From Caldicellulosiruptor morganii (GTDB lineage Bacteria; Bacillota; Thermoanaerobacteria; Caldicellulosiruptorales; Caldicellulosiruptoraceae), in NCBI RefSeq assembly GCF_026810225.1, contig NZ_CP113865.1, forward strand, positions 1,694,001 to 1,758,000: a DNA stretch of 64,000 nt, read 5' to 3'. Below the pieces are notes generated by a model, which did no database searches, was not told where the DNA came from, and was given only the letters and a program-made list of their open reading frames with translations. Position numbers and translations under genes: made by a program. Below, piece by piece: positions 15,421-25,347 of this stretch (within the stretch, counting starts at the first letter, position 1; each line of letters starts with the position of its first letter).

Positions 15421-16977
15421 TTATATTCCAAATTTTTCTCGCACCATTTTGACAATAAACCCTACCTCTTCTACTCTCAAAAGGTATATAAGCCCTGCAT
15501 ATATCCCCATTCCAAGCAGAACACCTGAGAGGGTGTAGATGGCAAAGTGTTTGAATGGCATTGTTAGATATATAAATTTCTGTTTGAATACATACACAAC
15601 CACGCCCATTACCAGGCTTGCAACAAGCGCTTTTAAAAACACGCCTGCAATCCTTTTCCAGCCGATTGAACCAAGTTTTTTCCTGAGAGAAATAAAAAGC
15701 AACACAGCCGCAATGTAGTTTGCCGATGCAAATGCCATTGCAGCGCCGGTGTGTTTGAACTTATGAATAAATATTATATCAAGTATAATATTGCAAACAA
15801 TAGCAATAACGCCATTTTTCACAGCTGTTTTTGAATCTTTCAAAACATAAAGCGTTCTGTTCAGTATATCTCTAACCCCAAGCCCTACAAAGCCCAAACA
15901 GTAAAACATAAGTGGAGATGCAGTAAGCATGGTGGACTCAATTGTGAAATTTCCACGCTGGTAAATTAGCCTTGTTATCTCTTTTGATAAAATTACACCA
16001 CCTATCGCAAATGGCATCATCATCAGAATAATTGAATTCACAGCAGAGACAAAGAACTTTCTGAAATTCTCCTTATCCCCTTTTGCCTGCAAATTAGAAA
16101 GGGTTGAAAATGCCAAAACCGAAATTGACGATGAAAAAACTCCAACCACAACATCGTTCAGCTTCCCCGCATATGCAACAGCCGCAACAGCACCGGTTGA
16201 TGTCCCTGTCAGAAGATATCTGTCAATGAATGTATAAAGCTGTGCCATGCTGCTGCTCAGAAACACCGGGAAAGAAAACTTTATCATCCTCTTTATGTTC
16301 TCATCTTTCAGCCCCAGCACAGGATAAAATTTAAAGCCATATTTTTTTGAATTGTTAAGCTGATAAATAAGGCTCCAGAAATATCCAACAACAAATCCTA
16401 CCGCCACTATATATATATCAAATTTCCTGAACGGCTCAAAGTATGACAGAAATATGGCAACAAAAATAGACAGATTAAACGGGATACTTGATAGCACCGG
16501 CTTTGTAAAGTTGCCGTTTGCCTGCAAAAAACCCTGAAGTATATTTGCCGAGCTTGTAAATATTATCATAAAGATTGTGATCTTCAGAACTCTTGATGCG
16601 TACATTATCTGAAGCTCTTTGCTGTGGTGTACCTGAAGTTGAATAAGCTGTCTTGAAAAAATAAAACCCAGCATTGCAACAACGCTTGAGGCAAGAAGCA
16701 GGGTATTTATCACACTGTTTGTAAATTTAACTCCCTCATCCTCACCTTTTTTTTCACGTATATCTGTGTAAAAAGGTATAAATGAGGTTGAAAAAGCAGC
16801 AAAAATAGAAGCAAAAAGTATGTTTGGAAGCTGAAGTGCAAGCGGGAAAGCGTCTGCTTTGACGCTTGTGCCAAACCTTGCACCAAACGCTACCTCTCTT
16901 ATGAATCCTATCAGTTTTGTAAAAACTGTTACTACAAATAGCTGCAATGCTATTTTTGTTGCCTTTTTATACTGCAA
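15421..16977 (-). CDS. murJ: Lipid II flippase MurJ (MviN family)
   Basis: 518 residues with about 14 predicted membrane helices of the MVF/MOP fold. The N-terminus has FTKLIGFIREVAFGARFGTS, a conserved MurJ signature with the functionally important arginine. MurJ flips the peptidoglycan precursor lipid II to the outer face of the membrane. The start is a TTG at 16977 behind GGAAGGA. Lies between mtaD and tyrS on the same strand. Related MOP proteins (Wzx) are an alternative, but the N-terminal motif favours MurJ. Confidence 0.88.
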   Translation of the reverse strand: MQYKKATKIALQLFVVTVFTKLIGFIREVAFGARFGTSVKADAFPLALQLPNILFASIFAAFSTSFIPFYTDIREKKGEDEGVKFTNSVINTLLLASSVVAMLGFIFSRQLIQLQVHHSKELQIMYASRVLKITIFMIIFTSSANILQGFLQANGNFTKPVLSSIPFNLSIFVAIFLSYFEPFRKFDIYIVAVGFVVGYFWSLIYQLNNSKKYGFKFYPVLGLKDENIKRMIKFSFPVFLSSSMAQLYTFIDRYLLTGTSTGAVAAVAYAGKLNDVVVGVFSSSISVLAFSTLSNLQAKGDKENFRKFFVSAVNSIILMMMPFAIGGVILSKEITRLIYQRGNFTIESTMLTASPLMFYCLGFVGLGVRDILNRTLYVLKDSKTAVKNGVIAIVCNIILDIIFIHKFKHTGAAMAFASANYIAAVLLFISLRKKLGSIGWKRIAGVFLKALVASLVMGVVVYVFKQKFIYLTMPFKHFAIYTLSGVLLGMGIYAGLIYLLRVEEVGFIVKMVREKFGI

Positions 16978-17012
16978 TTTCTGTCCTTCCTTTCATGGCT
17001 TGAAAAGATTTT

Positions 17013-18299
17013 TTAAATACCTTCCTTCAAATACTTTTCTATGCTCTTTATCTCTTTTACAAGAGCCTCTTCATCCACAGTAAAAAGCTTCCCATCCATG
17101 TAAAGAATCTGCCCGTCCACTATTGTAGCATACACATTGGAAGGATTGCTGCTGTAAACAACATTGGAAACCGGATTGTAACATGGCAGCATGTTTATAT
17201 CATCGGCTTTTAGAAGCACTATATCAGCACAAAAACCTTCCTGAATAACACCGGTGTTATTTATACCTGCTGCCATGGCTGCGTTTGCTGTTGCCATCTT
17301 CAGAATCTGCCGGGCGTTTAAAATATCCGGCAGCCTGTAAACTCCCTTTTCAAGCAAAGATGCTATGTGCATCTCTTCAAGCATATTCAGGTTGTTGTTA
17401 CTTGCTGCCGAATCTGTGCCTATTGCAACATTTACACCAGAGCTTATCATACTGTAAACAGGTGCAAAGCCATTGCCAAGCTTAAGATTGCTGGTCGGAT
17501 TGTAAACACATGATACATCTTTTTCTGCCATGATTTCAATATCTTCATCATCCACATACACGCAATGTGCTGCTATGCAAACTGTATCAAAAAGCCCTGC
17601 CTGATTGCACAGCTTCACAGGCGACATGTCATACCTTTCGTAACATGTATTCACTTCGTTTTCTGACTCGCTGAGATGTATCATCACACCCGTTTTAAAC
17701 TCCTGTGCAAGCCGTGCAACCTTTTCCAAAAGCTCATATGAGCATGTGTAGATGGAGTGCGGTCCAAAAAATACTTTGATTCTATCACTTGAATAATTAT
17801 AAATCAGCTCTCTGGTTTCATCAAGCCTGAGACTTTCTTTTTCATCTGTCTGAAGTCCTCGAGAGAGCACTGCTTTTATTCCGGTTGCCTGCACAGCCTT
17901 TGCTGTCATATCTTCATGAAAATACATATCATAAAACATTGTTGTGCCGCTTTTGAGCATTTCTGCAATACCAAGAAGGGAAGAGAAATAAACTATCTCT
18001 TTTGTGAGCTTTTCTTCTGCCGGGAATATCTTTTCAAACAGCCACTCGTAAAGGGGCATATCATCCGCAAAAGATCGCAAAACTGTCTGACCGCAATGCG
18101 TATGTGCGTTTATAAGCCCGGGCAAGGCTATCAAATTTTTGCCCTCAATGATTTTAACACTGGATGCTTCATAAACAGGCAGATCTATATTTTCTGCTAT
18201 CCTGGCAATCTTTCCACTCCTTATAAGAATATCACCTTTTAAAACCTCATTCTGAGCATTGCAGGTAATAATGGTTGCATTTTTGATCAATATATCCAT
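17013..18299 (-). CDS. mtaD: 5-methylthioadenosine/S-adenosylhomocysteine deaminase
   Basis: About 428 residues, a cytosolic amidohydrolase. Metal ligands are seen as NAHTHCG (about 62-68), HLSESENE, AAHCVYVDDE and GTDSAASNNN. It deaminates methylthioadenosine and S-adenosylhomocysteine. Its position directly after ahcY (5-base gap) supports that role in the SAM by-product cycle. A TTG at 18317 overlapping ahcY is in frame, but the ATG at 18299 follows the ahcY stop neatly. Other amidohydrolases such as guanine deaminase are less likely given the context. Confidence 0.85.
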   Translation of the reverse strand: MDILIKNATIITCNAQNEVLKGDILIRSGKIARIAENIDLPVYEASSVKIIEGKNLIALPGLINAHTHCGQTVLRSFADDMPLYEWLFEKIFPAEEKLTKEIVYFSSLLGIAEMLKSGTTMFYDMYFHEDMTAKAVQATGIKAVLSRGLQTDEKESLRLDETRELIYNYSSDRIKVFFGPHSIYTCSYELLEKVARLAQEFKTGVMIHLSESENEVNTCYERYDMSPVKLCNQAGLFDTVCIAAHCVYVDDEDIEIMAEKDVSCVYNPTSNLKLGNGFAPVYSMISSGVNVAIGTDSAASNNNLNMLEEMHIASLLEKGVYRLPDILNARQILKMATANAAMAAGINNTGVIQEGFCADIVLLKADDINMLPCYNPVSNVVYSSNPSNVYATIVDGQILYMDGKLFTVDEEALVKEIKSIEKYLKEGI

Positions 18300-18304
18300 C
18301 CTAT

Positions 18305-19549
18305 CTACACTTCCCAACTTTCAAGGTATTTTTCCTGATCAAATGTAAGCCTATCTATCTCAATCCCCAGCGATTTTAATTTAACCCCGGCAACAAACCT
18401 GTCAATCTCCCCGGGTACATTATATACTTTCCTCTCCAATTTTTCGTGGTTTTGCGCAACGTATATGCTTGACAGTGCCTGAATTGCAAATGACATATCC
18501 ATAATCTCAATCGGATGTCCGTCCGCAGCTGCAAGGTTAACAAGCCTTCCCTCTGCTATTACAAAAACCTCTCTGCCATTTTCAAGCACATATCCCTGAA
18601 TATTCTTTCTTGCCTCGTACTTTTTCAGCGCCTTTTCCTCAAGTGTTGCAATGTCAATCTCAACGTTAAAATGCCCGCTATTTGCCAGAATCACACCATC
18701 TTTCATTTGCAAAATGTGCTCATATCTTATCACATCCCTGCAGCCTGTTGCAGTGATAAATATATCGCCTATCTTTGCTGCATCCTCCATCTTCATTACA
18801 TCAAACCCGTCCATATACGCCTCCAAAGCTTTAACAGGATCAACCTCTGTTACTATTACCCTGGCACCAAGTCCCTGAGCTCTTTTTGCAATGCCCTTGC
18901 CACAAAAACCATACCCTGCAACAACAACGTGCTTTCCTGCAACCGTTATGTTGGTTGTTCTCATAATCCCATCCCATGTGGACTGTCCTGTACCGTACCT
19001 GTTATCAAAAAGGTGCTTGCAATACGCATCATTGACCGCAATCATAGGAAATTTTAACTTTCCTTCTTTTTCTAATGCTTTTAGCCTGATTATCCCTGTT
19101 GTTGTCTCCTCACACCCACCCATTATCCTGTCAGAAAGATTTTCAAGCTCTGTGTGAAGAAGATATGTCAAATCGCCACCATCGTCTATTATCAGCTCAA
19201 TATCATTTTCAAGCGTCTTTTCAAGATGGTAAAAATATTCTTCTTCGGTTGCACCTCTTTTTGCAAAGACTTCAACCCCTTCATGAACAAGCGCTGCTGC
19301 AACATCATCCTGTGTTGACAGAGGGTTTGAGCCTGTCACATAAACATTTGCTCCAAGGTCTTTCAAAAGCAGTGCCAGATTTGCTGTTTTTGCCTCAAGG
19401 TGAACCGAGATTGCAACATTTACACCACTCAGAGGTTTTTTGTCAATATAGTCCTTTCTTATCTGATCAAGCACTGGCATAAATCTCTTTGCCCACAAAA
19501 TCTTTCTGAGCCCTTCTTCCCACAATGAGTAATCTTTTATGATTGACAA
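18305..19549 (-). CDS. ahcY: Adenosylhomocysteinase
   Basis: 414 residues. Hydrolyses S-adenosylhomocysteine to adenosine and homocysteine, using bound NAD. The Rossmann motif [20 protein letters not shown] (about 215-234), the DDGGDLT substrate region and [18 protein letters not shown] are present. The length is that of the short bacterial/archaeal form without the 40-residue insert. The start is TTG at 19549 behind GGGATG. Lies 31 bases after dnaB and 5 bases before mtaD. Confidence 0.95.
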   Translation of the reverse strand: MSIIKDYSLWEEGLRKILWAKRFMPVLDQIRKDYIDKKPLSGVNVAISVHLEAKTANLALLLKDLGANVYVTGSNPLSTQDDVAAALVHEGVEVFAKRGATEEEYFYHLEKTLENDIELIIDDGGDLTYLLHTELENLSDRIMGGCEETTTGIIRLKALEKEGKLKFPMIAVNDAYCKHLFDNRYGTGQSTWDGIMRTTNITVAGKHVVVAGYGFCGKGIAKRAQGLGARVIVTEVDPVKALEAYMDGFDVMKMEDAAKIGDIFITATGCRDVIRYEHILQMKDGVILANSGHFNVEIDIATLEEKALKKYEARKNIQGYVLENGREVFVIAEGRLVNLAAADGHPIEIMDMSFAIQALSSIYVAQNHEKLERKVYNVPGEIDRFVAGVKLKSLGIEIDRLTFDQEKYLESWEV

Positions 19550-19580
19550 AGCACATCACATCCCTTTTTCAGGCTATTTT

Positions 19581-20933
19581 TTATATTCTATTTTTCTCCA
19601 GATCCATAAACTTTGTATGCTTATCCAGGAACAAAAGTTCAATTGTACCTGTTGGACCGTTTCGGTGTTTTGCAACTATAAGCTCTGCTATGTGTTTTTT
19701 GTCTGTATCCGGATTGTAATACTCATCTCTGTACAAAAATGCAACAATGTCAGCATCCTGCTCAATCGCACCGCTTTCACGAAGGTCAGAAAGTATTGGT
19801 CTGTGGTCAGCTCTTGTCTCAGGCGCACGGGACAGCTGTGAAAGAGCAAGCACAGGAACATTCAATTCCCTTGCAAGAGCTTTTAAAGACCTTGAAATCT
19901 CAGCAATCTCCTGCTGCTTGCTCTCAAACCTGCCACGTGCAGTCATAAGCTGCAGGTAGTCCACCATGACAAGTCCAAGCCCCTTTTCTTTGAGCTTCAG
20001 CCTTCTGCACTTTGCTCTCATCTCAGAAACTGTTATTGCAGGTGTGTCGTCAATATATATCGGTGCATTAGAAAGAAGTGCCAGCGCCTTTGCAAACTTC
20101 TTCCACTCCTCATCCTCCAAGTTACCAGTTCGAAGTTTGTGGCTGTCTATCATTGCTTCTGAACAAATCATTCTTGTCACAAGCTGTTCTTTTGACATCT
20201 CAAGTGAAAATATTGCAACGGGGACACCTGCTCTCAGTGCCGCATACTGGACAATGTTCAGCGCAAAGCTTGTCTTTCCCATTGCAGGTCTTGCAGCAAT
20301 TAAAATCAGGTCTGATGGCTGAAGCCCTGCTGTCATTCTATCAAACTCCGAAAAACCTGTGGGAATACCTATTATGTGAGATCTTTTAAGATATAGTTCT
20401 TCTATTTTGTTATAAGTCTCAATCAGAATCTCTTTTAAGTGCGAAAAATCCTTTGAATTTTTGTTCTGGATAACATTGAATATTGTCTTTTCTGCAAAAT
20501 CGACTATATCTTCAACTCTCTCTGTCTGGCTTTTGCACTTTTCTATTATCTTCATAGAAGAGTTTATGAGCTTTCTCAGCAGTGACTTTTCTTCAACAAT
20601 TTTTGCATAATATGTAGCATTGGCAGTTGTGGGAATATTCACAACAATGTTTGTCAAATATTCAGTCCCACCCACAGCCTCAAAGCTGCCTCTTTCTCTC
20701 AGCCTCTCTGAAACTGTTATAATATCTGCTGGCTTGCCCTCTTCAAAAAGGTCCATAATAGCAGCAAAAATCTCTTTTAACTGCGGTGTTGCAAAATCCT
20801 CTTCTGTCAATATCTCCGCAACCTCGGAGATTACCTCTCTGTCAAGAAGCATTGCCCCAACAACAGCCTCTTCTGCCTCACGGCTTTCGGGCATCTCACC
20901 ACTGCTTTGCAGAATATCAGCTTCCATGGTCAA
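19581..20933 (-). CDS. dnaB: Replicative DNA helicase
   Basis: 450 residues, the hexameric helicase of the replication fork. An N-terminal DnaB domain (about 15-115, PESREAEEAVVGAMLLDREV) is followed by a RecA-like ATPase domain (about 180-445). The latter has Walker A ARPAMGKTSFALN, Walker B VMVDYLQLM, and LSRAPETRADHRP with the downstream arginine finger region. No intein. Follows rplI, the standard Firmicute order. TTG at 20933 has the better ribosome-site spacing; ATG at 20927 is an alternative. Confidence 0.95.
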   Translation of the reverse strand: MTMEADILQSSGEMPESREAEEAVVGAMLLDREVISEVAEILTEEDFATPQLKEIFAAIMDLFEEGKPADIITVSERLRERGSFEAVGGTEYLTNIVVNIPTTANATYYAKIVEEKSLLRKLINSSMKIIEKCKSQTERVEDIVDFAEKTIFNVIQNKNSKDFSHLKEILIETYNKIEELYLKRSHIIGIPTGFSEFDRMTAGLQPSDLILIAARPAMGKTSFALNIVQYAALRAGVPVAIFSLEMSKEQLVTRMICSEAMIDSHKLRTGNLEDEEWKKFAKALALLSNAPIYIDDTPAITVSEMRAKCRRLKLKEKGLGLVMVDYLQLMTARGRFESKQQEIAEISRSLKALARELNVPVLALSQLSRAPETRADHRPILSDLRESGAIEQDADIVAFLYRDEYYNPDTDKKHIAELIVAKHRNGPTGTIELLFLDKHTKFMDLEKNRI

Positions 20934-20945
20934 ATCACTTCCTCT

Positions 20946-21392
20946 TTAGCCTGAGGTCACCTGGACCTTAAGCTTTGCCAGAATACCCTGATAAAGCCTG
21001 ATTGACACATCATAACTTCCAATCTGTTTTATTGGCTCTTCAAGCTCAATCTTTTTTCTGTCAATTTCAAGCCCGAGCTGTTTTTTAATCTCATCTGCTA
21101 TCTCCTTGTTTGTGATAGAACCAAAAAGCTTCCCATTCTCACCAGCTCTTGCAACTATGGTAAGCTTGCTTTTTTCAAGCTTTTGAGCAAGTTCTTTTGC
21201 CTGCATAAGTTCTTTTTCTTTTTTCTTCTGCTCGGCTTCTTTTTTCTCTTTAATATGCTTTTCCAGCCCCTCTGTTAAAGGTGCTGCAAGCTTTCTCGGA
21301 ATCAAATAATTTCTTGCATATCCATCATTCACTTCAACAATTGAGTCTTTTTTACCAAGTCCTTTTACATCCTGCAAAAGTACAACCTTCAT
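20946..21392 (-). CDS. rplI: 50S ribosomal protein L9
   Basis: 148 residues. The N-terminal domain MKVVLLQDVKGLGKKDSIVE with GYARNYLIPRKLA is the L9 signature. A long charged connecting helix (about 45-75) leads to the C-terminal domain with GKLFGSIT. It binds 23S rRNA on the large subunit. An AAGGAGAG ribosome site precedes the ATG. Lies between gdpP and dnaB. Confidence 0.96.
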   Translation of the reverse strand: MKVVLLQDVKGLGKKDSIVEVNDGYARNYLIPRKLAAPLTEGLEKHIKEKKEAEQKKKEKELMQAKELAQKLEKSKLTIVARAGENGKLFGSITNKEIADEIKKQLGLEIDRKKIELEEPIKQIGSYDVSIRLYQGILAKLKVQVTSG

Positions 21393-21419
21393 GCCAGAAT
21401 CGACTCTCCTTCTTTATTT

Positions 21420-23423
21420 TTAATTTTTTTGATTTTCAGCAATGTACTCATCTATTGCTTTAAACAGTATATTCTTTGCCTCATCCAGAGCCATATTTTC
21501 AAGCCTGCACCCTGCTGTCTCCAAATGTCCTCCGCCTCCAATCTTTTCTAAAATCAGCTGGACATTTATTCTGCCGTTTGACCGTGCACTGATTACCACC
21601 GTGTTTTCTATTTTGCAGACAACAAAGGATGCATCAATCCCTTTTATATTTAAAAGTTCATCGGCCACCTTTGCTATTATAACATTATTTCTGCAAGCTT
21701 GTGAATAATCAATGACAACAGCAATATTGCCATAAAGTATCTGCGTATTTGATATGAGCTGATGCTTTAAAATGTAGCTATCCAGGTCTTCTTTCAGGTA
21801 TTCCTTTATATTCTCAGGCATTGCATCATTTTCTCTCAGATATGTTGCAACCTCAAATGTTCTGACTCCCACATTTTTGGTAAATCCACGTGTGTCAATC
21901 ATAATCCCGGCAAGCAGGATCTCTGCTTCAAGCTTTTTGAGTTTTATCCCTTCATAGCTCAAAAGCTCAGCAACAAGTTCTGATACAGAAGATGCATAAG
22001 TCTCTGAATAGCAAATAAGAGCCTGCTCAATCCAGTCAGCCGCTCTTCTGTGATGGTCAATCACTATTATCTTCTCAAAATCCAAAATCATATCCGGTAT
22101 ATCAACATAGCTTATCCTCTGCGTATCAACAACAAACAAAAGTGAGTTTTTGGTTTTCATTTTGAGCACCTTTTGTTCATCAACTATAATGCCTGCGTAC
22201 TGTGAATCTGATTTTAACATATCAACAAAATCTTTTATTGTTGGATTAAATGTGTTTATCACTATGTATGCTTCTTTGTTCAAACCTGTGCAAAGCTTCG
22301 CAAGCCCAACAGAAGCACCCAGACAGTCCAGGTCAAAATACTGATGACCCATGATAAAAACCCTGTCAGAATGCTTTACAATCTCTTTTATTGTCTGTGC
22401 CATAACACGTGACCGCACTTTAGAACGTTTCTCATGCTCTTTTGTCTTTCCACCAAAAAATTCAAATTTACCACTGTGGAAAATAACAACCTGGTCGCCG
22501 CCCCTTGATAGTGCCATGTCAAGTGCTGTCTTTGCATCCTTTTGAGCCTGAAATATAGAGTCCTCTCTTATTCCAATGCCACAGCTGATTGTTGGAATTA
22601 TTTTATTGTACAGGTTTACCTCTTTTATCTGGTCAAGTATGCTAAACTTTCTTTCCTGCATTCTGTAAAATGTTTCTCTGTTACAGATGAAAATGTACTT
22701 GTCCCTTTCATATTTCATCAAAAACACATCAAGTCTTATCTGATTGTAAAACCAGTCAATTACCCTTCTTTCAATCTCAGATGCAATGTTTGATTTTGAA
22801 ACTTCGGGAGCAGAGTTCAAAACATCATCATAGTTGTCAATCATAAGATACCCAATAACCACATTCTGAAGTTCAAACATCTTTTTAAGTTCAATATGCT
22901 CTGTTATGTCTATAAAATAGAAAAGATTCAAATATCTTTTTTCGCTTTTACTGCCCTCTACTTCTACAAGGGTAATAAAGACGTTATAAAAATGGCTCTG
23001 ATACTCAAAATTTTCAAGCACTTTTTTGTTATCTAAAATTGCCTGGTAAAGTTCGGGAAGTTCATCTTTCAGGTTCTTGCCTATCAGCTTTCTGTTTTTA
23101 GCTATTTCTAAAAACTTCTGGTTATACCATATAATATCCCCACTGTATTCTGTAATCAGTATAGGCAAAGGAAATTTTATGAGAGTGTCTTTTGAGGCTG
23201 TGTCAATGTTCAGAGTAAGCGTTTCTATAAATTCTAAAAGTTGCTTATTTTTCTTTCTGTTTATTCTTATGTTATAGACTGCAAGCAAAATTATAAGAGA
23301 AAAGCATATTATGCCTATTCGAAGGTTGTAATATAAGATTACCAGATTAAAAATAAAAGAAAGTACAAATCCTGCCTGATAAACAGAAAAGTCAAATTTA
23401 AAGTGTACCTTTTTATCTTTCAC
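21420..23423 (-). CDS. gdpP: GdpP-type cyclic-di-AMP phosphodiesterase (DHH family)
   Basis: 667 residues, a membrane enzyme that hydrolyses c-di-AMP. Two N-terminal helices (about 14-52), a PAS-like domain (about 75-170), a degenerate GGDEF domain (about 190-310), then DHH (about 340-500) and DHHA1 (about 550-660). Catalytic motifs: MGHQYFDLDCLGAS, VVDTQR, VIDHHRRA and GGGGHLETAGC. The GTG start overlaps the yybS stop (GTGA). The yybS-gdpP-rplI-dnaB order is typical of Firmicutes. Confidence 0.92.
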   Translation of the reverse strand: MKDKKVHFKFDFSVYQAGFVLSFIFNLVILYYNLRIGIICFSLIILLAVYNIRINRKKNKQLLEFIETLTLNIDTASKDTLIKFPLPILITEYSGDIIWYNQKFLEIAKNRKLIGKNLKDELPELYQAILDNKKVLENFEYQSHFYNVFITLVEVEGSKSEKRYLNLFYFIDITEHIELKKMFELQNVVIGYLMIDNYDDVLNSAPEVSKSNIASEIERRVIDWFYNQIRLDVFLMKYERDKYIFICNRETFYRMQERKFSILDQIKEVNLYNKIIPTISCGIGIREDSIFQAQKDAKTALDMALSRGGDQVVIFHSGKFEFFGGKTKEHEKRSKVRSRVMAQTIKEIVKHSDRVFIMGHQYFDLDCLGASVGLAKLCTGLNKEAYIVINTFNPTIKDFVDMLKSDSQYAGIIVDEQKVLKMKTKNSLLFVVDTQRISYVDIPDMILDFEKIIVIDHHRRAADWIEQALICYSETYASSVSELVAELLSYEGIKLKKLEAEILLAGIMIDTRGFTKNVGVRTFEVATYLRENDAMPENIKEYLKEDLDSYILKHQLISNTQILYGNIAVVIDYSQACRNNVIIAKVADELLNIKGIDASFVVCKIENTVVISARSNGRINVQLILEKIGGGGHLETAGCRLENMALDEAKNILFKAIDEYIAENQKN

Positions 23424-24325
23424 AATTTCACCCTCTTTGGATTTCTCTTCTTAAAATCAAATACCAAATCCAGAAAACCAACAAGAATCATAACTACAAA
23501 GAACTGAATACCAAAAATTATAACAATAAACATTATCAAGTTTCTGAAAAATGAAGAAGAAACTCTGTCAACAGCCGCTGCATATATTAAAGAAAGTGAC
23601 TGTATAAAAAGAAGCCATGAAAGAATTATCATCATATTGCTTGCAACAACATATAAAAGATTAACCTGTGTGAGAAAAAAGGAAAGTATGAAAAAGACAA
23701 CAACTCCAACTGTCACTTCTCTTGGCATAAACAGCTTTTCAAAATTGAGAAAATCCTTTTCAATCCTCAGCCTCTTTGAGCTCCATTTTACAAGAAAATA
23801 TGCAACAATACCAAGTGTAATCGCTTCTATAATAACAAAACCGGGCACCATGAGTTTTATAAATTCAGCAAATTTATCAATTAAAACAGGTTCATTCAAA
23901 TCTTTAAAATACTCTCCCAGCATATTCTTCAGAAAAGAAATCAAACCATTTACAATATCAACCCTGTAAAGATGTTTTACTGCCTTTATTGATAAAACCT
24001 GGTAAATCAGAAACCCGCCTGTAAGTATTGAAAAATCCAAAACATACCCTTTTTTGTATTTCAAAAGGATATGAATTGCAAGTGGTACAATATACACAAT
24101 TAACATATATGCAAATGCTGTTTGAGGTTTTCCTACAAGTCCGAGCACTGCAGCTGCTACAATGTAAGATATGACAAACCTCAATGCAAAATTTTCTTTA
24201 GCAAAGAAAGTATACAAGGGAACAAACATTAGTGTTATCAAAGGATTGAACTGTAAAGCAAATAATATATACTGAAGTAAAGCAAAAATTATAAAAATCA
24301 AAGGTTCTTTAATTGCTTTTTTCAT
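23420..24325 (-). CDS. YybS-like DUF2232 membrane protein
   Basis: About 301 residues with seven or eight predicted hydrophobic helices. It matches the DUF2232/YybS family by its content and its fixed place before gdpP. The ATG at 24325 (MKKAIKEPLIF) is chosen because GATGAGG lies just before it; in-frame starts further upstream at 24346 and 24340 lack a good site. It overlaps gdpP by four bases. Function unknown; related to ECF substrate-binding (EcfS-like) folds by family knowledge only. Confidence 0.8.
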   Translation of the reverse strand: MKKAIKEPLIFIIFALLQYILFALQFNPLITLMFVPLYTFFAKENFALRFVISYIVAAAVLGLVGKPQTAFAYMLIVYIVPLAIHILLKYKKGYVLDFSILTGGFLIYQVLSIKAVKHLYRVDIVNGLISFLKNMLGEYFKDLNEPVLIDKFAEFIKLMVPGFVIIEAITLGIVAYFLVKWSSKRLRIEKDFLNFEKLFMPREVTVGVVVFFILSFFLTQVNLLYVVASNMMIILSWLLFIQSLSLIYAAAVDRVSSSFFRNLIMFIVIIFGIQFFVVMILVGFLDLVFDFKKRNPKRVKL

Positions 24326-24352
24326 ATCAACCTCATCCATCCTCAATTCTGT

Positions 24353-25165
24353 TTATTCTTTTATCACCGAATAAGAGCCAAGAAGCTTATAGAAAGAAGA
24401 CTTGCGTTTTATAACCTTCAAAGCATCACTGACATCATCCTCTTCAACAAATCCATCAATATCCACAAAAAATACATACTCTCCAAGTCCTGTCTTTGCC
24501 GGTCTTGACTCTATTTTGGTCAAATTTAAGTCATACAGATTAAAAATGGCCAGAATCTTGTACAGACTACCCGGTCTGTCATAGGTTGAAAATATTATTG
24601 AGGTCTTGTTTCTCTCTCCTCTTTCAAAAGATGGATTTTTGCTCAGCACAAAAAACCTTGTATAGTTGTTATCGTGATTTATTGGCCCGTCTATAATCTT
24701 CAGGCTATTCTGCTGCGCTGCAAAAAGCGAACAAATAGCAGCATCAACTTTATCCTCTTTGCACATCTTTGCTGCATACGATGTGCTATTTACCTGAATC
24801 AGCTGAACATTTTTGTAATGCTTTCTCAAATAGTCGTGGCATTGTGAAAGTGCCTGCGGATGTGAAGCAATTGAATTTATTTTTTTACTTGGTTCTTTGC
24901 AGCAGAGATAGTGTTCAACCTTTAAAACTATTTCTTTTATTATATAGACATCCTCTTTCAAAAGATTGTCAAGTGTGGTTGACACACTTCCCTCAATGGA
25001 ATTTTCAACAGGAACAACACCATAGATTTTTTCATCTTCCAATACAATTTCAAACACATCATCTATTGTATCGCAGGGTACAAGTTCAGCATTTTCATCC
25101 TTTACAAACTTCTTTGCTGCTTCATAGGAATATGAACCAACCGGTCCCAAGTAAGCAACTTTCAC
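24353..25165 (-). CDS. pheA: Prephenate dehydratase with ACT domain
   Basis: 270 residues. Converts prephenate to phenylpyruvate, the last dedicated step to phenylalanine. The dehydratase domain (about 1-180) starts MKVAYLGPVGSYSYEAA and has the NYTRFFVLSK motif. The ACT regulatory domain (about 190-268) has GSLYKILAIFNLYDLNLTKIESRP spread across its start. No chorismate mutase domain is fused. GTG start behind GAGGTG. The other aromatic genes (aroF, tyrA, aroA) are 30 kb away on the other strand. Confidence 0.93.
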   Translation of the reverse strand: MKVAYLGPVGSYSYEAAKKFVKDENAELVPCDTIDDVFEIVLEDEKIYGVVPVENSIEGSVSTTLDNLLKEDVYIIKEIVLKVEHYLCCKEPSKKINSIASHPQALSQCHDYLRKHYKNVQLIQVNSTSYAAKMCKEDKVDAAICSLFAAQQNSLKIIDGPINHDNNYTRFFVLSKNPSFERGERNKTSIIFSTYDRPGSLYKILAIFNLYDLNLTKIESRPAKTGLGEYVFFVDIDGFVEEDDVSDALKVIKRKSSFYKLLGSYSVIKE

Positions 25166-25268
25166 ACTTTCACCTCAAATCTCATTATTGCATACGGGTT
25201 CAAAGCTATGTGGTTTATGATAATCATAGCACAAAGAAATGAAAATTTAAACACTTAAGATAAAAACA

Positions 25269-25319
25269 AAAAGGCTCTCCGCACAAATTGAGATAATCAA
25301 CCCGGCAGAGAGCCTTTTT
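25269..25319 (-). terminator. Terminator of the por operon
   Basis: GGCTCTC / GAGAGCC hairpin followed by T5 on the minus strand, about 30 bases after porB; near-symmetrical, so it may act in both directions. Confidence 0.75.
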
Positions 25320-25347
25320 ACCAGAGATATTTTTCCTGTGTTTATTT